From the IMG/VR virus record IMGVR_UViG_3300020159_001521, positions 49,681 to 113,680 of that record: 64,000 nt of DNA. One strand, written 5' to 3'. Shown here one piece after another: positions 31,446 through 40,785 of this stretch. The DNA is from a virus. The position numbers were made by a program, and so were the translations under genes. Every line of letters starts with the position of its first letter. Within the stretch, counting starts at the first letter, position 1. Under the pieces are notes generated by a model. That model saw only the letters and a list, made by a program, of their open reading frames with translations, ran no database searches and was not told where the DNA came from.

Positions 31446-32465
31446 TTAATAATTGAAATTGTATTTCTGTTTGACATCAAACATTCGTGTTACGTAGTAG
31501 TGATTACAAAGTGTTTTACTGAGTTCACTATTCAGCACTTCCTCTAGATGAGGATCTTGGAAAGGGTTTTTTCCTGAATGATAGAGTCCTTTGTAGAATG
31601 TTGGAATTGCTCCTTGGTTATTAGCTACAATGCCTGCATTGTGTAATATACCCACCCTATCTAGTTTCTCTATTCCATCTGAACTCCATGCGAATTCCAT
31701 TTCAGGAATCACTCTTGTTTCTTTCTCTCTGAGCCACAGATTCCAAAGCACAGCCCACATATCAGCACACCAACTCTGGAACCCTTTGTTCTCATTCTCA
31801 AAGAACTGTCTATTTACGTTCATTAAATATGACCTAATCATCAGACAATGACTTGTCACATTATCCCAAAACCCTGCATCTATGTTCTTAAGGAGATATT
31901 GTGCTCCTCCAGAATGTAGATTGTTCTTTTCACATATCTCTCTTGTTATTCCAACTAAACTTGTGGTTTCAGAGAGAATATCTGTTTTCTCGTAGTCTTC
32001 CAGTTTTTCAGGAAGAACATCTTTTATCTTACTATCAAAATATGATGCACTTATGTAACTGTTTGTATCAGACAGATAACAAATATCATCATCTATATAA
32101 GCGTCTATGTTAAATCTTTCTGTGAATACGATGTCACAATCGCAATAGAAGATTGCCTTATTCACCATCTCTGGATGTTCTTTGAAGTATTTCATCAAAG
32201 TGTAAGGACGTAATACAGGAATGTAGAGGCTAAATGTTTTGCTTATACCATCTACATCTTTGTAATATGCAAATTCAGATTCTGGATAGAGAGCTTCCAG
32301 GTCTTTCCATTTCTCATTGAAGTCTCTGAAGTTTGGTGTGAAGACAAGAACAATAGCCTTGTCACTCTTACCAATCATCTTTAAACTCTCAAGCCATGTG
32401 TGCACTTGCCAAACGTAGTAATCATCATCTGGCTGTACGCAGACGAATTTAAGATCCTTTGCCAT
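31446..32465 (-). CDS. Glycosyltransferase-like protein (GT-A fold, 339 aa)
   Basis: The N-terminal LKFVCVQPDDDYYVWQVHTW resembles nucleotide-sugar binding. The metal motif lies in AIFYCDCDIVF (Asp-Cys-Asp) with further acidic residues nearby. Later HSGGAQYLLKNID and a Trp-rich stretch (WCADMWAVLWNLWL) fit acceptor and donor loops. It is unusual to find it among tail genes rather than in the plus-strand cassette. Inference: it modifies a virion or host glycan. Confidence 0.65.
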   Translation of the reverse strand: MAKDLKFVCVQPDDDYYVWQVHTWLESLKMIGKSDKAIVLVFTPNFRDFNEKWKDLEALYPESEFAYYKDVDGISKTFSLYIPVLRPYTLMKYFKEHPEMVNKAIFYCDCDIVFTERFNIDAYIDDDICYLSDTNSYISASYFDSKIKDVLPEKLEDYEKTDILSETTSLVGITREICEKNNLHSGGAQYLLKNIDAGFWDNVTSHCLMIRSYLMNVNRQFFENENKGFQSWCADMWAVLWNLWLREKETRVIPEMEFAWSSDGIEKLDRVGILHNAGIVANNQGAIPTFYKGLYHSGKNPFQDPHLEEVLNSELSKTLCNHYYVTRMFDVKQKYNFNY

Positions 32466-32492
32466 ATGTAATTTTGGTTTATTGTTTCCTTA

Positions 32493-32633
32493 TTAAGGAG
32501 CCACAGTTGTAGTGGTGGTAGTAGTGGTAGCAGGTCCTGCTGTTATTTGAATCAGTCTTTCTAACTTCTTAGAAATCTGCCAAAGCAAATTAGACTCGTT
32601 GCTCCAACCAATTTGTTTATTAGGAACTGCCAT
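32493..32633 (-). CDS. Stand-alone tail-anchor peptide with poly-Thr tail (46 aa)
   Basis: MAVPNKQIGWSNESNLLWQI matches the N-terminal module of the fibre gene at 38118 (QIGWSQESNLLYNI, then a Gly-rich linker). Here it stops after PATTTTTTTTVAP with no shaft. The Thr run is coded by ACC/ACT/ACA triplets. Either a detached anchor adaptor or a fibre remnant; the module's repetition in a separate gene favours a real role. Confidence 0.65.
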   Translation of the reverse strand: MAVPNKQIGWSNESNLLWQISKKLERLIQITAGPATTTTTTTTVAP

Positions 32634-32668
32634 AATTAAAAGTTTTAACGAAGAGAAGAGGGAGGCTA

Positions 32669-32842
32669 TTAAGCCTCTCCTCCTTTGTCTTCTTCTTTGA
32701 GAATTTTCTCACTAACGGTGTTAAAAGCTGTGATAGCTGCAAGTGAGTCGTTTAAGGATTTAAACAGTCCTTTTTCACTTGCGAGGTCAAGAATCATTTT
32801 GATCACCTCAAGAGCTTGCTTTTCTGTCATTTGTGGATTCAT
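32669..32842 (-). CDS. Small helical protein (57 aa)
   Basis: MNPQMTEKQALEVIKMILDL, then a Lys/Glu-rich end (KILKEEDKGGEA). A short alpha protein without membrane segment. It has a consensus promoter upstream (32868-32898) and a weak GAGGCT/AGCCTC hairpin over its stop without a T-tract. Function unknown. Confidence 0.65.
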   Translation of the reverse strand: MNPQMTEKQALEVIKMILDLASEKGLFKSLNDSLAAITAFNTVSEKILKEEDKGGEA

Positions 32843-32867
32843 ACTAGTTGATTTTTAATTGTTTACG

Positions 32868-32898
32868 CAAATATAATAACCTTATGGGACAATGACAA
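32868..32898 (-). promoter_or_regulatory. Minus-strand Bacteroidota-type promoter
   Basis: Read on the minus strand: TTG (32898-32896), 20 nt, TATATTTG (32875-32868). It lies partly within the 3' end of the 32882 gene and reads into the gene starting at 32842, so the small-protein side of the minus block has at least one internal start. Confidence 0.6.
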
Positions 32899-33175
32899 CA
32901 TTAAGTTTAGCAGCTACAATTACGTAAGCTTCAGCATTAACATCACTACTAGCTCCCCAGTCAATATACTCTTGACCAGAAATACCTTCGTTACCTACGG
33001 ACAACACTTGTCCACCGATTACATTACCTTCTGCATCTGTAACATCTGCTGATTTAAGTTCATAATAGAACGTAGCTGCTGTAGCCAAATCATCATTAAT
33101 GATGCGAAGATTGAATTGTGTAGCTTCTTTCACTACACCATTTACCCAAATACTAACTGGTTCAATTTGTGCCAT
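32882..33175 (-). CDS. Hypothetical virion-type protein (97 aa)
   Basis: MAQIEPVSIWVNGVVKEATQ and the alternating hydrophobic strands that follow (FYYELKSADVTDAEGNVIGG) suggest a small beta-sandwich. No family recognised. It lies between two short genes in the fibre region; structural role inferred from location. Confidence 0.6.
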   Translation of the reverse strand: MAQIEPVSIWVNGVVKEATQFNLRIINDDLATAATFYYELKSADVTDAEGNVIGGQVLSVGNEGISGQEYIDWGASSDVNAEAYVIVAAKLNVVIVP

Positions 33176-33194
33176 TTTGTTTGAATTTTAATTG

Positions 33195-33485
33195 TTAAAT
33201 AATTTCTGCTTGTATATCTTCTGTTACAACACCCTCTTCTACAGGAGCTGGTTGAACAAACCAACCGTTTGCTTCCATATAAGCTTGGTCTTGTAAAGAT
33301 GCTATTTCTTCTTCTGTAAGGAGATTTTCTTGGTCTTCAGGAATCTGAAGAGCGCCTTCAAGTGTGGTAGGATGAACTATCCATCCAAACCAATATTGTG
33401 TAACACCCGAGCAGCCTTGAGCTACAGCTATCTCGTGACTTCTGTCTTGTGCTTCTTGCTCTGTAGGGAAAATCAAATAAAGCAT
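33195..33485 (-). CDS. Hypothetical protein (96 aa), possible spike assembly factor
   Basis: MLYLIFPTEQEAQDRSHEIA, then QYWFGWIVHP and an acidic, helical end. It abuts the 1541-aa spike gene with a one-base gap, a common place for fibre chaperones. No family recognised; the chaperone idea is inference. Confidence 0.55.
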   Translation of the reverse strand: MLYLIFPTEQEAQDRSHEIAVAQGCSGVTQYWFGWIVHPTTLEGALQIPEDQENLLTEEEIASLQDQAYMEANGWFVQPAPVEEGVVTEDIQAEII

Positions 33486-33486
33486 A

Positions 33487-36400
33487 TTAGTATATTTTAT
33501 AATAGTTGTTTATGTTGGATTGTATAGGGATTCTAGAAGGTAATTGATTTGTGGTATACAATATAATCTCTTGCATTTCTCCATTGAATGTAAATGACCC
33601 ACCAACACCACCAAGAGTAGCAAATGAAGATGCCGTATTAGATGTAGTTCCGTCTGTCAAGAAAGATGTATTTGATCCGTCAATTACCCCATTAACATAT
33701 TGGAAACCATCGCTCGTTAAGTATTGAATAGCGGAATAAAGTAAAGCTTGAGCATTTATCGATATCGACCCAGTAAGAGCACTAACTGTATCTCCGTCTA
33801 ATCTTCTAGCATCTATTTTATATACAGATCCATCTATATACGGACCAAATCTAACAGTACCCGAAGAAGTACTGAAGAATATTATTACCTTAGCTATAGC
33901 AGCAGCTGGGTTATTGGTAACAACTGAGAACATATTAGCATATCCAACATTCTGAAGTGTATTCAATCCATTTGGAATATTGAAGTTGTCATTAGTTCCA
34001 TCAAAGAAAACAGCTGGTTTTCCGTTCTCCGTATCCACCACCCCAGCATTCACTATCCTCGGTTGGTTAGCAGCAGTTCCTTGAACAGCATTTCTAGCAT
34101 TACCACTCTGATCATACCACGTTGTTACAAATCCACTGTTAGCACCTACGAAGGCTACTAATGAGGCTATATCTAAATCACCCCCGAACGTGCCATATAT
34201 ATCCCTCTCTACGTTATCACTACTCCTCCTCACTCTGATCAATGGACCAGTGTAGGCAGAGCTGAGGTTGCGGAGAGAATATGCTGCACTAGCTCCACTG
34301 TAGTTATCAAGTAGTGCTGTTCCGTTTCCTTGCCAGTAGATTTGGTAGTAGGAATTGATGTTGGAAGATATGGTTGGTCTGTTGGATAATTGGTTTGACA
34401 TATATAACACAAGCTCAGAAGCTTCTGCGTTTGATCTTTCTAATGCAAGACCTCCTATTAAATTAAATGACGAAGAAAGAGATGTGTACGTTAATGGACC
34501 ACTAAGAGAAAGTTGAACTCCGTTTAGAAATGCATTTGCAGATGAGCCTCTAGAAAAACCGCTTGTCAGATTAAATGTAGTTGATAGTTCTGAAACTGTA
34601 TAATAATAGTCAGTACTACCATCATTTTGAAGATATAAATTACCATCAGAATATCTACCAAAGAATACTGATGGTGGTCCAGTAACTGAACCAACTCCAA
34701 ATCCTATAGCAGACGGACTGTTACTTCTTGCAGTATAAAACATAGACCAATCCAAATTGCTTGTTTCAATGTTCGGCATAGTAAAACTATCCGTCCCATC
34801 AAAGAACAAAGATGGTTTATTCCCCTCACTCTCCACTCCTCCACTGTTAACTATTCTTGGTTGAGAAGCTGCTGTGGCTTGAATGGCATCTCTTCTTTGA
34901 GAGACGGTGGTGGTGGTGGCTGTGTAGGGTTGTAAAGTACCTTCACTTAGTTGAGCGCCCCAAATGTATACTCCCGAACCAACAACTCCAAGATAGCTAA
35001 AAGTAGATCCGTTTGTCAATAGCCCACATTGAATAATGTGAGCACCAGTTTTGTTAGTGTTTCCAGTTACTGTACATCTGTACCATCCATCTCCAACTGG
35101 AGTTATCGAATTTCCCAAATTTACACTAGCTCCAGTGGCATTACTTGAAAATACGGTTCCATTAGATAGATTAAATACGCATCCAAAGTAATCAAATGGG
35201 GCACTACCTAAAAACATACCAACACTAGCAAAAGTTCTTTCTGCAGCTTTCAAATAAAAAGATACAGTAAATGTAGATGCTGTTGCTATGCTATATGTCT
35301 GCCCAATCCAGTGCTGGTCATTTACAGCAGTTTCATTAAGTTTATCAGCAGTTAGTGTTCCATCGGGAGCAGCTGTACTGTCTTGAGTGATAGATGAATT
35401 AGATTTACTCCAACTAGCATTCTCAAATGTTTGACTCTGCAACAACAGATTCTGATAGTTATTATCTTGTGTGTACCACTTAGTGACAAAAGCATTTGCG
35501 CCATTGACAGCTGTTGTGGTGGTTGGGATGTAGGGTTGGAGGATGCCCGTGTTTAGTTGTGCTCCCCATACATATATCCCCGAACCAGCGGTTCCAATAT
35601 AAAATCGTTGAAATGAATTATCAAGTATTTCTATTTGTACAGAATGATTTCCAATGGTGTTAGTGTTGCCAGTGACAGAACATCTGTACCAGCCATTCCC
35701 AACAGACTGAATAGATGAAGATATAAAAACTGCAGCTGCATCACTTCCATTTTTATATACAGTACCATTTGACAAATCAAAATAAGAGTTAAAGTTGCTA
35801 TATGTGCCGCTACTTAGATAAAAAACTACAAATATTTTTGACCTCTCTGCTGCTTTAGCATAAAATGACAATGTGTAAGTAGATGATGCAGGAACATTAG
35901 ATCCTTGATATGCAGCATGTTGCCCACCAACAGCAGTCTCCGTAATCTTATCAGCAGTAAGTGTACCATCGGGGGCTATAGTAGCATTTGCAGTTATAGT
36001 ACTACCAACTTTAGTCCAAACTGCATTCGTAAAATCCTCCGAGTTCGTCAAAAGATTCTGTCCACCCGTAAATGACAACAGAGAAGCTACATCCAAATCA
36101 CCACTGTATGTACCACCAATATCTGTCTCTGCGTTGTCAGAGCTTCTTCTCACTCTTATTAATGGTCCTCTGTATGAAGAGGATAGGTTTCTTAATGAAT
36201 AAGCAGCTGCTGCTCCCCCGAACTGATCCAATAACCCACTACTAGCACCAGTCCAATGGGTTTGGTAATAAGCTCCTATGTTACGTTCGATATCTGCTCT
36301 AGTGGATGTACGGTCTGAGTTGTATACAATGATCTCACCAATCTCACCGCCCATAAAAATTTCATTAGCATTTAGTGAACCTCTTGTTGCTCCAATTTGA

Positions 36401-38109
36401 GTAACTGGATTTACAGAACCAGCAACAGTAGTTGAAACAGATGCCCCAGCTATAGAATCAGCAAAAGCAGTTATTGAAGAACCCGTAAATATACCACTAG
36501 CAACAAGATAGTTTTGTAATGAAGTATAAGCAAAAGCAGTTGGAAATGTAGTTGCATCAGCTCTTTGGGCCTCAAATCTTTTATTCGAGTTATTCAAATA
36601 AAGCAGAGCATCTCTAGAGAAGTTAGAAGAAGAACCTCTACTATAAATAGTGTTTGTAACAACGGAAGGAATAGTGTTAACTGCTGTAGAGAATATAGAC
36701 CAAACTGGTAGAGCTATATCTGTAACACTTAAGAAATCATCCACACCATCAAACCTTATCGAAGCCTTCCCATTCTCTCTCTCTATAACTCCACCACCAA
36801 CAATTCTTGGTTGGTTGGCAGCTGTAGATTGAGAGGCGTCTCTTCTGAGGATGGCTGCAGTTGTGGTCACTTGATAGGGTTGTAGCCAACTAGATTGAGA
36901 GAGTTGAGCGCCCCAAATGAAAACGCTTTCTGAAGCAAAAAGTTGAAACGAAGCAACAGAAGCTACACCAACAGTTAAACATGTTGTACCAACATAAAGT
37001 CTAACCCACCCATTTGGCAATATTTGTCTACCAAAAAAAGCACAACTAGAAGAAATTGCATCTGTATCAAAGTTATAAGTGACTTGAGGATAACCAACAG
37101 AAGCACCCCATTTAGCGTTCATTTGAGCCAAATCGCCACTTAGATCTAAATGTAAAGATACAGTTGATGTAGATGTTTTCTTTATATAAGCAGAAAATGT
37201 GTAAAAGGATCCAGCTGTTTTAGTATAAGTCTGACCTAATCTAGAAACAACTCCCGAAGTATATGTTATAGTGTCTGCAGTTAGAGTGCTGTTTGGTGCT
37301 GTTGTAGAATTTGGAGTGACTGTAGCTATCGAACCAAACCCAGCATTATTAGCCCACGCAGCATTTTCAAATTGCTCAGAAAATGTCAACAAATTCTCTC
37401 CATTACTATCTTGTGTATACCATTTAGTAACAAATCCATCCCCCGAACGGGCAGCACTTATGGTCACTTGATATGGTTGAGCTGTGATGCCAGCGTTTAG
37501 TTGGGCGCCCCAAATTAATAAGTCAGCCGACGAAGTGCTGCTTCTTACTATTGATTGAAAGTTACCAGCAACAGCAACAAATGAAAATGTAAATCTTTGC
37601 CAGTCATTAGTAGCAGTAAAATTTCCGCTTACTATACTCCCATTACACGGAGCCATAGCAAACTGCTGGTTAACACCAGTGTTTGACTTAGCCCAAACAG
37701 ACATTGTGTAACTCTGCCCAACAGTTAACGCAATATTTTGATCTAACCAATAAGGTAAAGCTGTACTAAGAAGCCTAGAAGCTGTATTCCCACCTAATGG
37801 ATCTGTCCCAGCATTTGCGGTTATTGTAACACTTGCCTTACCCCAGCTAGCACTTGTAAATTCTTGACTAACCCTAAACAGATTCTCATAACCAACAAAG
37901 TTCATCAGAGCTGTTTCATCAATTGCACCTCCACTAAATCCAATATCTTGTTCTGCATTATCAAATGATCTTCTCACCCTAACAGCAGATCCACCGTATG
38001 CACTGCTTAAGAGCCTTGTAGAATAGGCTGCTGCAGCTCCTCCAAATGTATCAAGAGGAGGAACTATATTCCCACGAGAAGAAGCAATTATGCCTAATGT
38101 TAAACTCAT
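33487..38109 (-). CDS. Modular tail spike with repeated lectin-like units (1541 aa)
   Basis: Start ATG at 38109 (MSLTLGIIASSRG); a longer GTG frame would overlap the upstream gene. The protein contains three copies of a GGAAAAYSLRNLSS / IRVRRSSDNAE unit (near DNA 38050, 36230 and 34310), interleaved with repeated carbohydrate-binding-like NLLTFSEQFENAAW blocks and ConA-like NQPRIVNGGV/FDGTD blocks. These resemble arabinofuranosidase-B-like and concanavalin-type folds. It probably binds, and possibly cleaves, host surface glycans. I cannot identify a catalytic residue set. Confidence 0.8.
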   Translation of the reverse strand: MSLTLGIIASSRGNIVPPLDTFGGAAAAYSTRLLSSAYGGSAVRVRRSFDNAEQDIGFSGGAIDETALMNFVGYENLFRVSQEFTSASWGKASVTITANAGTDPLGGNTASRLLSTALPYWLDQNIALTVGQSYTMSVWAKSNTGVNQQFAMAPCNGSIVSGNFTATNDWQRFTFSFVAVAGNFQSIVRSSTSSADLLIWGAQLNAGITAQPYQVTISAARSGDGFVTKWYTQDSNGENLLTFSEQFENAAWANNAGFGSIATVTPNSTTAPNSTLTADTITYTSGVVSRLGQTYTKTAGSFYTFSAYIKKTSTSTVSLHLDLSGDLAQMNAKWGASVGYPQVTYNFDTDAISSSCAFFGRQILPNGWVRLYVGTTCLTVGVASVASFQLFASESVFIWGAQLSQSSWLQPYQVTTTAAILRRDASQSTAANQPRIVGGGVIERENGKASIRFDGVDDFLSVTDIALPVWSIFSTAVNTIPSVVTNTIYSRGSSSNFSRDALLYLNNSNKRFEAQRADATTFPTAFAYTSLQNYLVASGIFTGSSITAFADSIAGASVSTTVAGSVNPVTQIGATRGSLNANEIFMGGEIGEIIVYNSDRTSTRADIERNIGAYYQTHWTGASSGLLDQFGGAAAAYSLRNLSSSYRGPLIRVRRSSDNAETDIGGTYSGDLDVASLLSFTGGQNLLTNSEDFTNAVWTKVGSTITANATIAPDGTLTADKITETAVGGQHAAYQGSNVPASSTYTLSFYAKAAERSKIFVVFYLSSGTYSNFNSYFDLSNGTVYKNGSDAAAVFISSSIQSVGNGWYRCSVTGNTNTIGNHSVQIEILDNSFQRFYIGTAGSGIYVWGAQLNTGILQPYIPTTTTAVNGANAFVTKWYTQDNNYQNLLLQSQTFENASWSKSNSSITQDSTAAPDGTLTADKLNETAVNDQHWIGQTYSIATASTFTVSFYLKAAERTFASVGMFLGSAPFDYFGCVFNLSNGTVFSSNATGASVNLGNSITPVGDGWYRCTVTGNTNKTGAHIIQCGLLTNGSTFSYLGVVGSGVYIWGAQLSEGTLQPYTATTTTVSQRRDAIQATAASQPRIVNSGGVESEGNKPSLFFDGTDSFTMPNIETSNLDWSMFYTARSNSPSAIGFGVGSVTGPPSVFFGRYSDGNLYLQNDGSTDYYYTVSELSTTFNLTSGFSRGSSANAFLNGVQLSLSGPLTYTSLSSSFNLIGGLALERSNAEASELVLYMSNQLSNRPTISSNINSYYQIYWQGNGTALLDNYSGASAAYSLRNLSSAYTGPLIRVRRSSDNVERDIYGTFGGDLDIASLVAFVGANSGFVTTWYDQSGNARNAVQGTAANQPRIVNAGVVDTENGKPAVFFDGTNDNFNIPNGLNTLQNVGYANMFSVVTNNPAAAIAKVIIFFSTSSGTVRFGPYIDGSVYKIDARRLDGDTVSALTGSISINAQALLYSAIQYLTSDGFQYVNGVIDGSNTSFLTDGTTSNTASSFATLGGVGGSFTFNGEMQEIILYTTNQLPSRIPIQSNINNYYKIY

Positions 38110-38117
38110 ATAATGAT

Positions 38118-39587
38118 TTATACAGTTATGTCTCCAAATAAATACCACTCATCTGTTCCTATCTTCACAAGAGAAGCACCGCTATATTGAGCAGCGAGTT
38201 TAAGAGCTCCAAGAGCACTTCTCACAGTTACACCTGCTCCTGGAACAATTGATGTTTGTCCTGCTCCATATTGAGCTATGTCTATTTTTGTTCCTATTGG
38301 GAATGTTATTGAGCTGTTTGGTGGAACAGTGAGAGTGTTTGCTGCTCCAACGTTTGTTTCAACCAACTTACCTCTATCAGCCAAAGCAAGTGTATATGAT
38401 GCAGTTTGTCTGTTTGTAGTGATGGTTTCTCGCAACACTCCATTTATTAACAATCCACCACCTAGAAAATTATCAGCTGTACCTTGTCCATATAATCCCC
38501 AGCCTGTGTTATTAGACCATTCAATACTCCTCCAATCTGCTGCAGCGGTCAATGTAGGTTGAACATATAAACCTCTTGTTATACCATTTGCCCCTCCTGC
38601 TTGATTAATAGTAGGATTAAGCAATGCCAAAATTGTAGTAGCGTTTCCACTTGTAGGAGCAAAAGTTTCAGTTCCCTGTATAACTATATTACCACCACTT
38701 GTTCTTACAACATTTGCACTATGGTTTGCAAGTAATACATTCGTTGCATTAAAATATGTTTGTAAAGTGATTACATTACTACTCGCCCAATTTGCTTCTA
38801 ATAAAATATTTTGATTTTGTTGTGCCCTTAAAGTATTTGAGTTAAGAGTAGGAGTTGTTAATGAACTTCTTGAAAATGCATCACCATTATTAGATATTTG
38901 AAATTGGGTAACTCCACCTAAATTTCTGGTAATAAAATGTAATGTATTTAAATTATCTGTTCCTGTAATATTTAAAATATCAGTAAAAAGACTTGTTCCA
39001 TTAACCTGCAATCTCTGACCACCGTCTAAGAATGTACCTCCGTTTTGAAGAACTACATTTCTTGTAATACCGAACATAGTCATTCCTACTGTGTCATTTG
39101 TACCGAATGTTAATGGTGCAGTTGTTCCTGTTAAGAATGTAAGACCGTTTACAAGTGATGAACTTGACCGAAACCTTGCTTGATTAGCTGATAATGTACT
39201 GTGATTTGAGCCGAATACTTGTAATGATAAACCTCCTACATTGCTTAATATAAGTATATCTGAGATAGCACTTGTTCCTGTCGATGGATTACTTATAAGC
39301 ATTCTTACAGTTCCATCAACTGTTTTTACTATACTTAAATCATTTGAAGGCGTATTAGTCCCAATCCCCAACCTCCCTTGAGCATTATCCCAAAACAGAT
39401 TATTAGATCCTGTAATGTTTGTAGCAGCATTCCAGAATGTCACTTGACCATTTGCACCACCACCTGTAATAGTGCCACCACCACCACCACCGCCTGAAGC
39501 AGCTGTTACAGCAGCGAGTCTATCAAGTTGCATTGATATATTGTATAGGAGATTAGATTCCTGACTCCAACCTATTTGTCTTGGCAT
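38118..39587 (-). CDS. Tail fibre with QIGWS anchor and Gly linker (489 aa)
   Basis: The N-terminus QIGWSQESNLLYNISMQL, then a run of eight Gly, is a modular anchor shared with 32493. The body has many Asn/Thr beta repeats and the phrase GRLGIGTNTPSND. The C-terminal tip LALADRGKLVETNVG, then KIGTDEWYLFGDIT, is a recurring distal fibre module. It abuts the adjacent spike and collagen-like fibre genes. Likely trimeric. Confidence 0.8.
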   Translation of the reverse strand: MPRQIGWSQESNLLYNISMQLDRLAAVTAASGGGGGGGTITGGGANGQVTFWNAATNITGSNNLFWDNAQGRLGIGTNTPSNDLSIVKTVDGTVRMLISNPSTGTSAISDILILSNVGGLSLQVFGSNHSTLSANQARFRSSSSLVNGLTFLTGTTAPLTFGTNDTVGMTMFGITRNVVLQNGGTFLDGGQRLQVNGTSLFTDILNITGTDNLNTLHFITRNLGGVTQFQISNNGDAFSRSSLTTPTLNSNTLRAQQNQNILLEANWASSNVITLQTYFNATNVLLANHSANVVRTSGGNIVIQGTETFAPTSGNATTILALLNPTINQAGGANGITRGLYVQPTLTAAADWRSIEWSNNTGWGLYGQGTADNFLGGGLLINGVLRETITTNRQTASYTLALADRGKLVETNVGAANTLTVPPNSSITFPIGTKIDIAQYGAGQTSIVPGAGVTVRSALGALKLAAQYSGASLVKIGTDEWYLFGDITV

Positions 39588-39589
39588 AA

Positions 39590-40555
39590 TTAATAAGTTT
39601 TATTTAATACAAAAATATCACTGTATATACTGTTTCCTGCATTGTTACTTCCCCACTGAACTGTGATGTTTAATGTATTACTGATTGTGGTGTTAAATGT
39701 TGTATTGTTAACTACGTTAAATGCAAATCCTTGAACTGATGCATTACTTGTTTTAGCGTAATGGAATGTTCCTAAAGAGACGATAGATGCTACGCCAGCT
39801 GTTCCTAGTTGTCTGATTGTGAAATCTACGTTTAAAGAAAACACATCATTTGTAATATTTGTAATTGGTTGAGCTCCACTGTCTAATAAAATGACAGATC
39901 CTGTTTTCACTCTAATTCTTATAGTTTGGTTGTTGGCAGCGTTTAACACTCCTCCCATAATAGCTCTGAAGCTATCTCCAACAGCAAATCCATTAGCTGG
40001 AACACTTAATGTTCCTACACCTCCATTTATTAATGATGTCTCTACTGTTGTTCCTGTTACGGGAGTGCTGTTAGCTGTCTCAGCAAATAGTCCACCACTA
40101 CTTATAGGACCTGGAGGACCTTGAATACCTTGCACACCCTGAACACCTTGTATTCCTTGAATACCTTGAATGCCTTGAGGACCCTGAGGTCCTTGCAGAT
40201 CACCTACATCATCCCAAGTGGTTGTTGCTGTATTCCATACATATAGAGAACCATCAGATTCAATAATCCAAGCTGTGCCTGCTGCACCAGGACTACCGCC
40301 AGCTCCTGCTAAGAATGCTGCAAGAGTGGGATAGGAACCAAGCACTGTAAGAGCAGCACCTGTTTCTCCTTGAGGTCCTTGCACACCTTGGATTCCTTGT
40401 ATACCTTGAGGACCAGGAACACCTTGAGGACCTTGTGGGCCTACAATAACAGATGCAACATCTTTTATGAGAAGGTCTAAATTAAGCCAGCCCTTGTAAC
40501 CGTTGCACGGTTTACAAACACTTTCCCAAAATCCAGTTTTGACGAACGTAGGCAT
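39590..40555 (-). CDS. Collagen-like tail fibre (321 aa)
   Basis: The anchor MPTFVKTGFWESV, then GYKGWLNLDLLI, is followed by two collagen-type Gly-X-Y runs (PQGVPGPQGIQGIQGVQGP and a second GPQGIQGIQGIQ run), which should form triple helices. The C-terminal part is a beta-rich knob (TVQWGSNNAGNSIYSDIFVL). A thin flexible fibre is expected. It shares its anchor with 29723, so both may bind the same tail protein. Confidence 0.85.
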   Translation of the reverse strand: MPTFVKTGFWESVCKPCNGYKGWLNLDLLIKDVASVIVGPQGPQGVPGPQGIQGIQGVQGPQGETGAALTVLGSYPTLAAFLAGAGGSPGAAGTAWIIESDGSLYVWNTATTTWDDVGDLQGPQGPQGIQGIQGIQGVQGVQGIQGPPGPISSGGLFAETANSTPVTGTTVETSLINGGVGTLSVPANGFAVGDSFRAIMGGVLNAANNQTIRIRVKTGSVILLDSGAQPITNITNDVFSLNVDFTIRQLGTAGVASIVSLGTFHYAKTSNASVQGFAFNVVNNTTFNTTISNTLNITVQWGSNNAGNSIYSDIFVLNKTY

Positions 40556-40638
40556 CTTAATTTATTAAAATGTTATAAAGGTATGATAATTGATATTATC
40601 TACAATGTCATTAATAAAATTTAGTTTAACCAAAAAGA

Positions 40639-40767
40639 TTAATTTCCCTGTCCTCTGTATTTGCTAACAGGTTTATCTTTTGGTCCTCTGCTCTTTTGAG
40701 CTTTTCCTTTCTTTCTTTTTCCAAAGGTGAGCTTCTTAGACTCTCCTGATGATTTTAACTTTGCCAT
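40639..40767 (-). CDS. Small basic protein (42 aa)
   Basis: MAKLKSSGESKKLTFGKRKK, then KAQKSRGPKDKPVSKYRGQG. The LTFGKRKKGKA plus YRGQG pattern is a recurring short phage protein. Highly basic. Function unknown; it sits between the PAS-domain gene and the collagen fibre, with an 83-nt gap toward the fibre that holds only a small GATAAT/ATTATC hairpin at 40585-40600. Confidence 0.65.
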   Translation of the reverse strand: MAKLKSSGESKKLTFGKRKKGKAQKSRGPKDKPVSKYRGQGN

Positions 40768-40785
40768 AACTTATTGATTTTCAAG

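Noticed and set aside
38110-38148. Longer GTG start for the modular spike
   Set aside because: The additional 13 residues would overlap the upstream fibre stop by over 30 nt. The ATG at 38109 leaves an 8-nt gap and gives the MSLTLG start typical of the module.
40090-40430. GPQ/IQG repeats as a possible CRISPR or tandem DNA repeat
   Set aside because: They are explained by collagen-like Gly-X-Y coding in the fibre; there are no equal-length spacers and the repeats vary at the third codon base.
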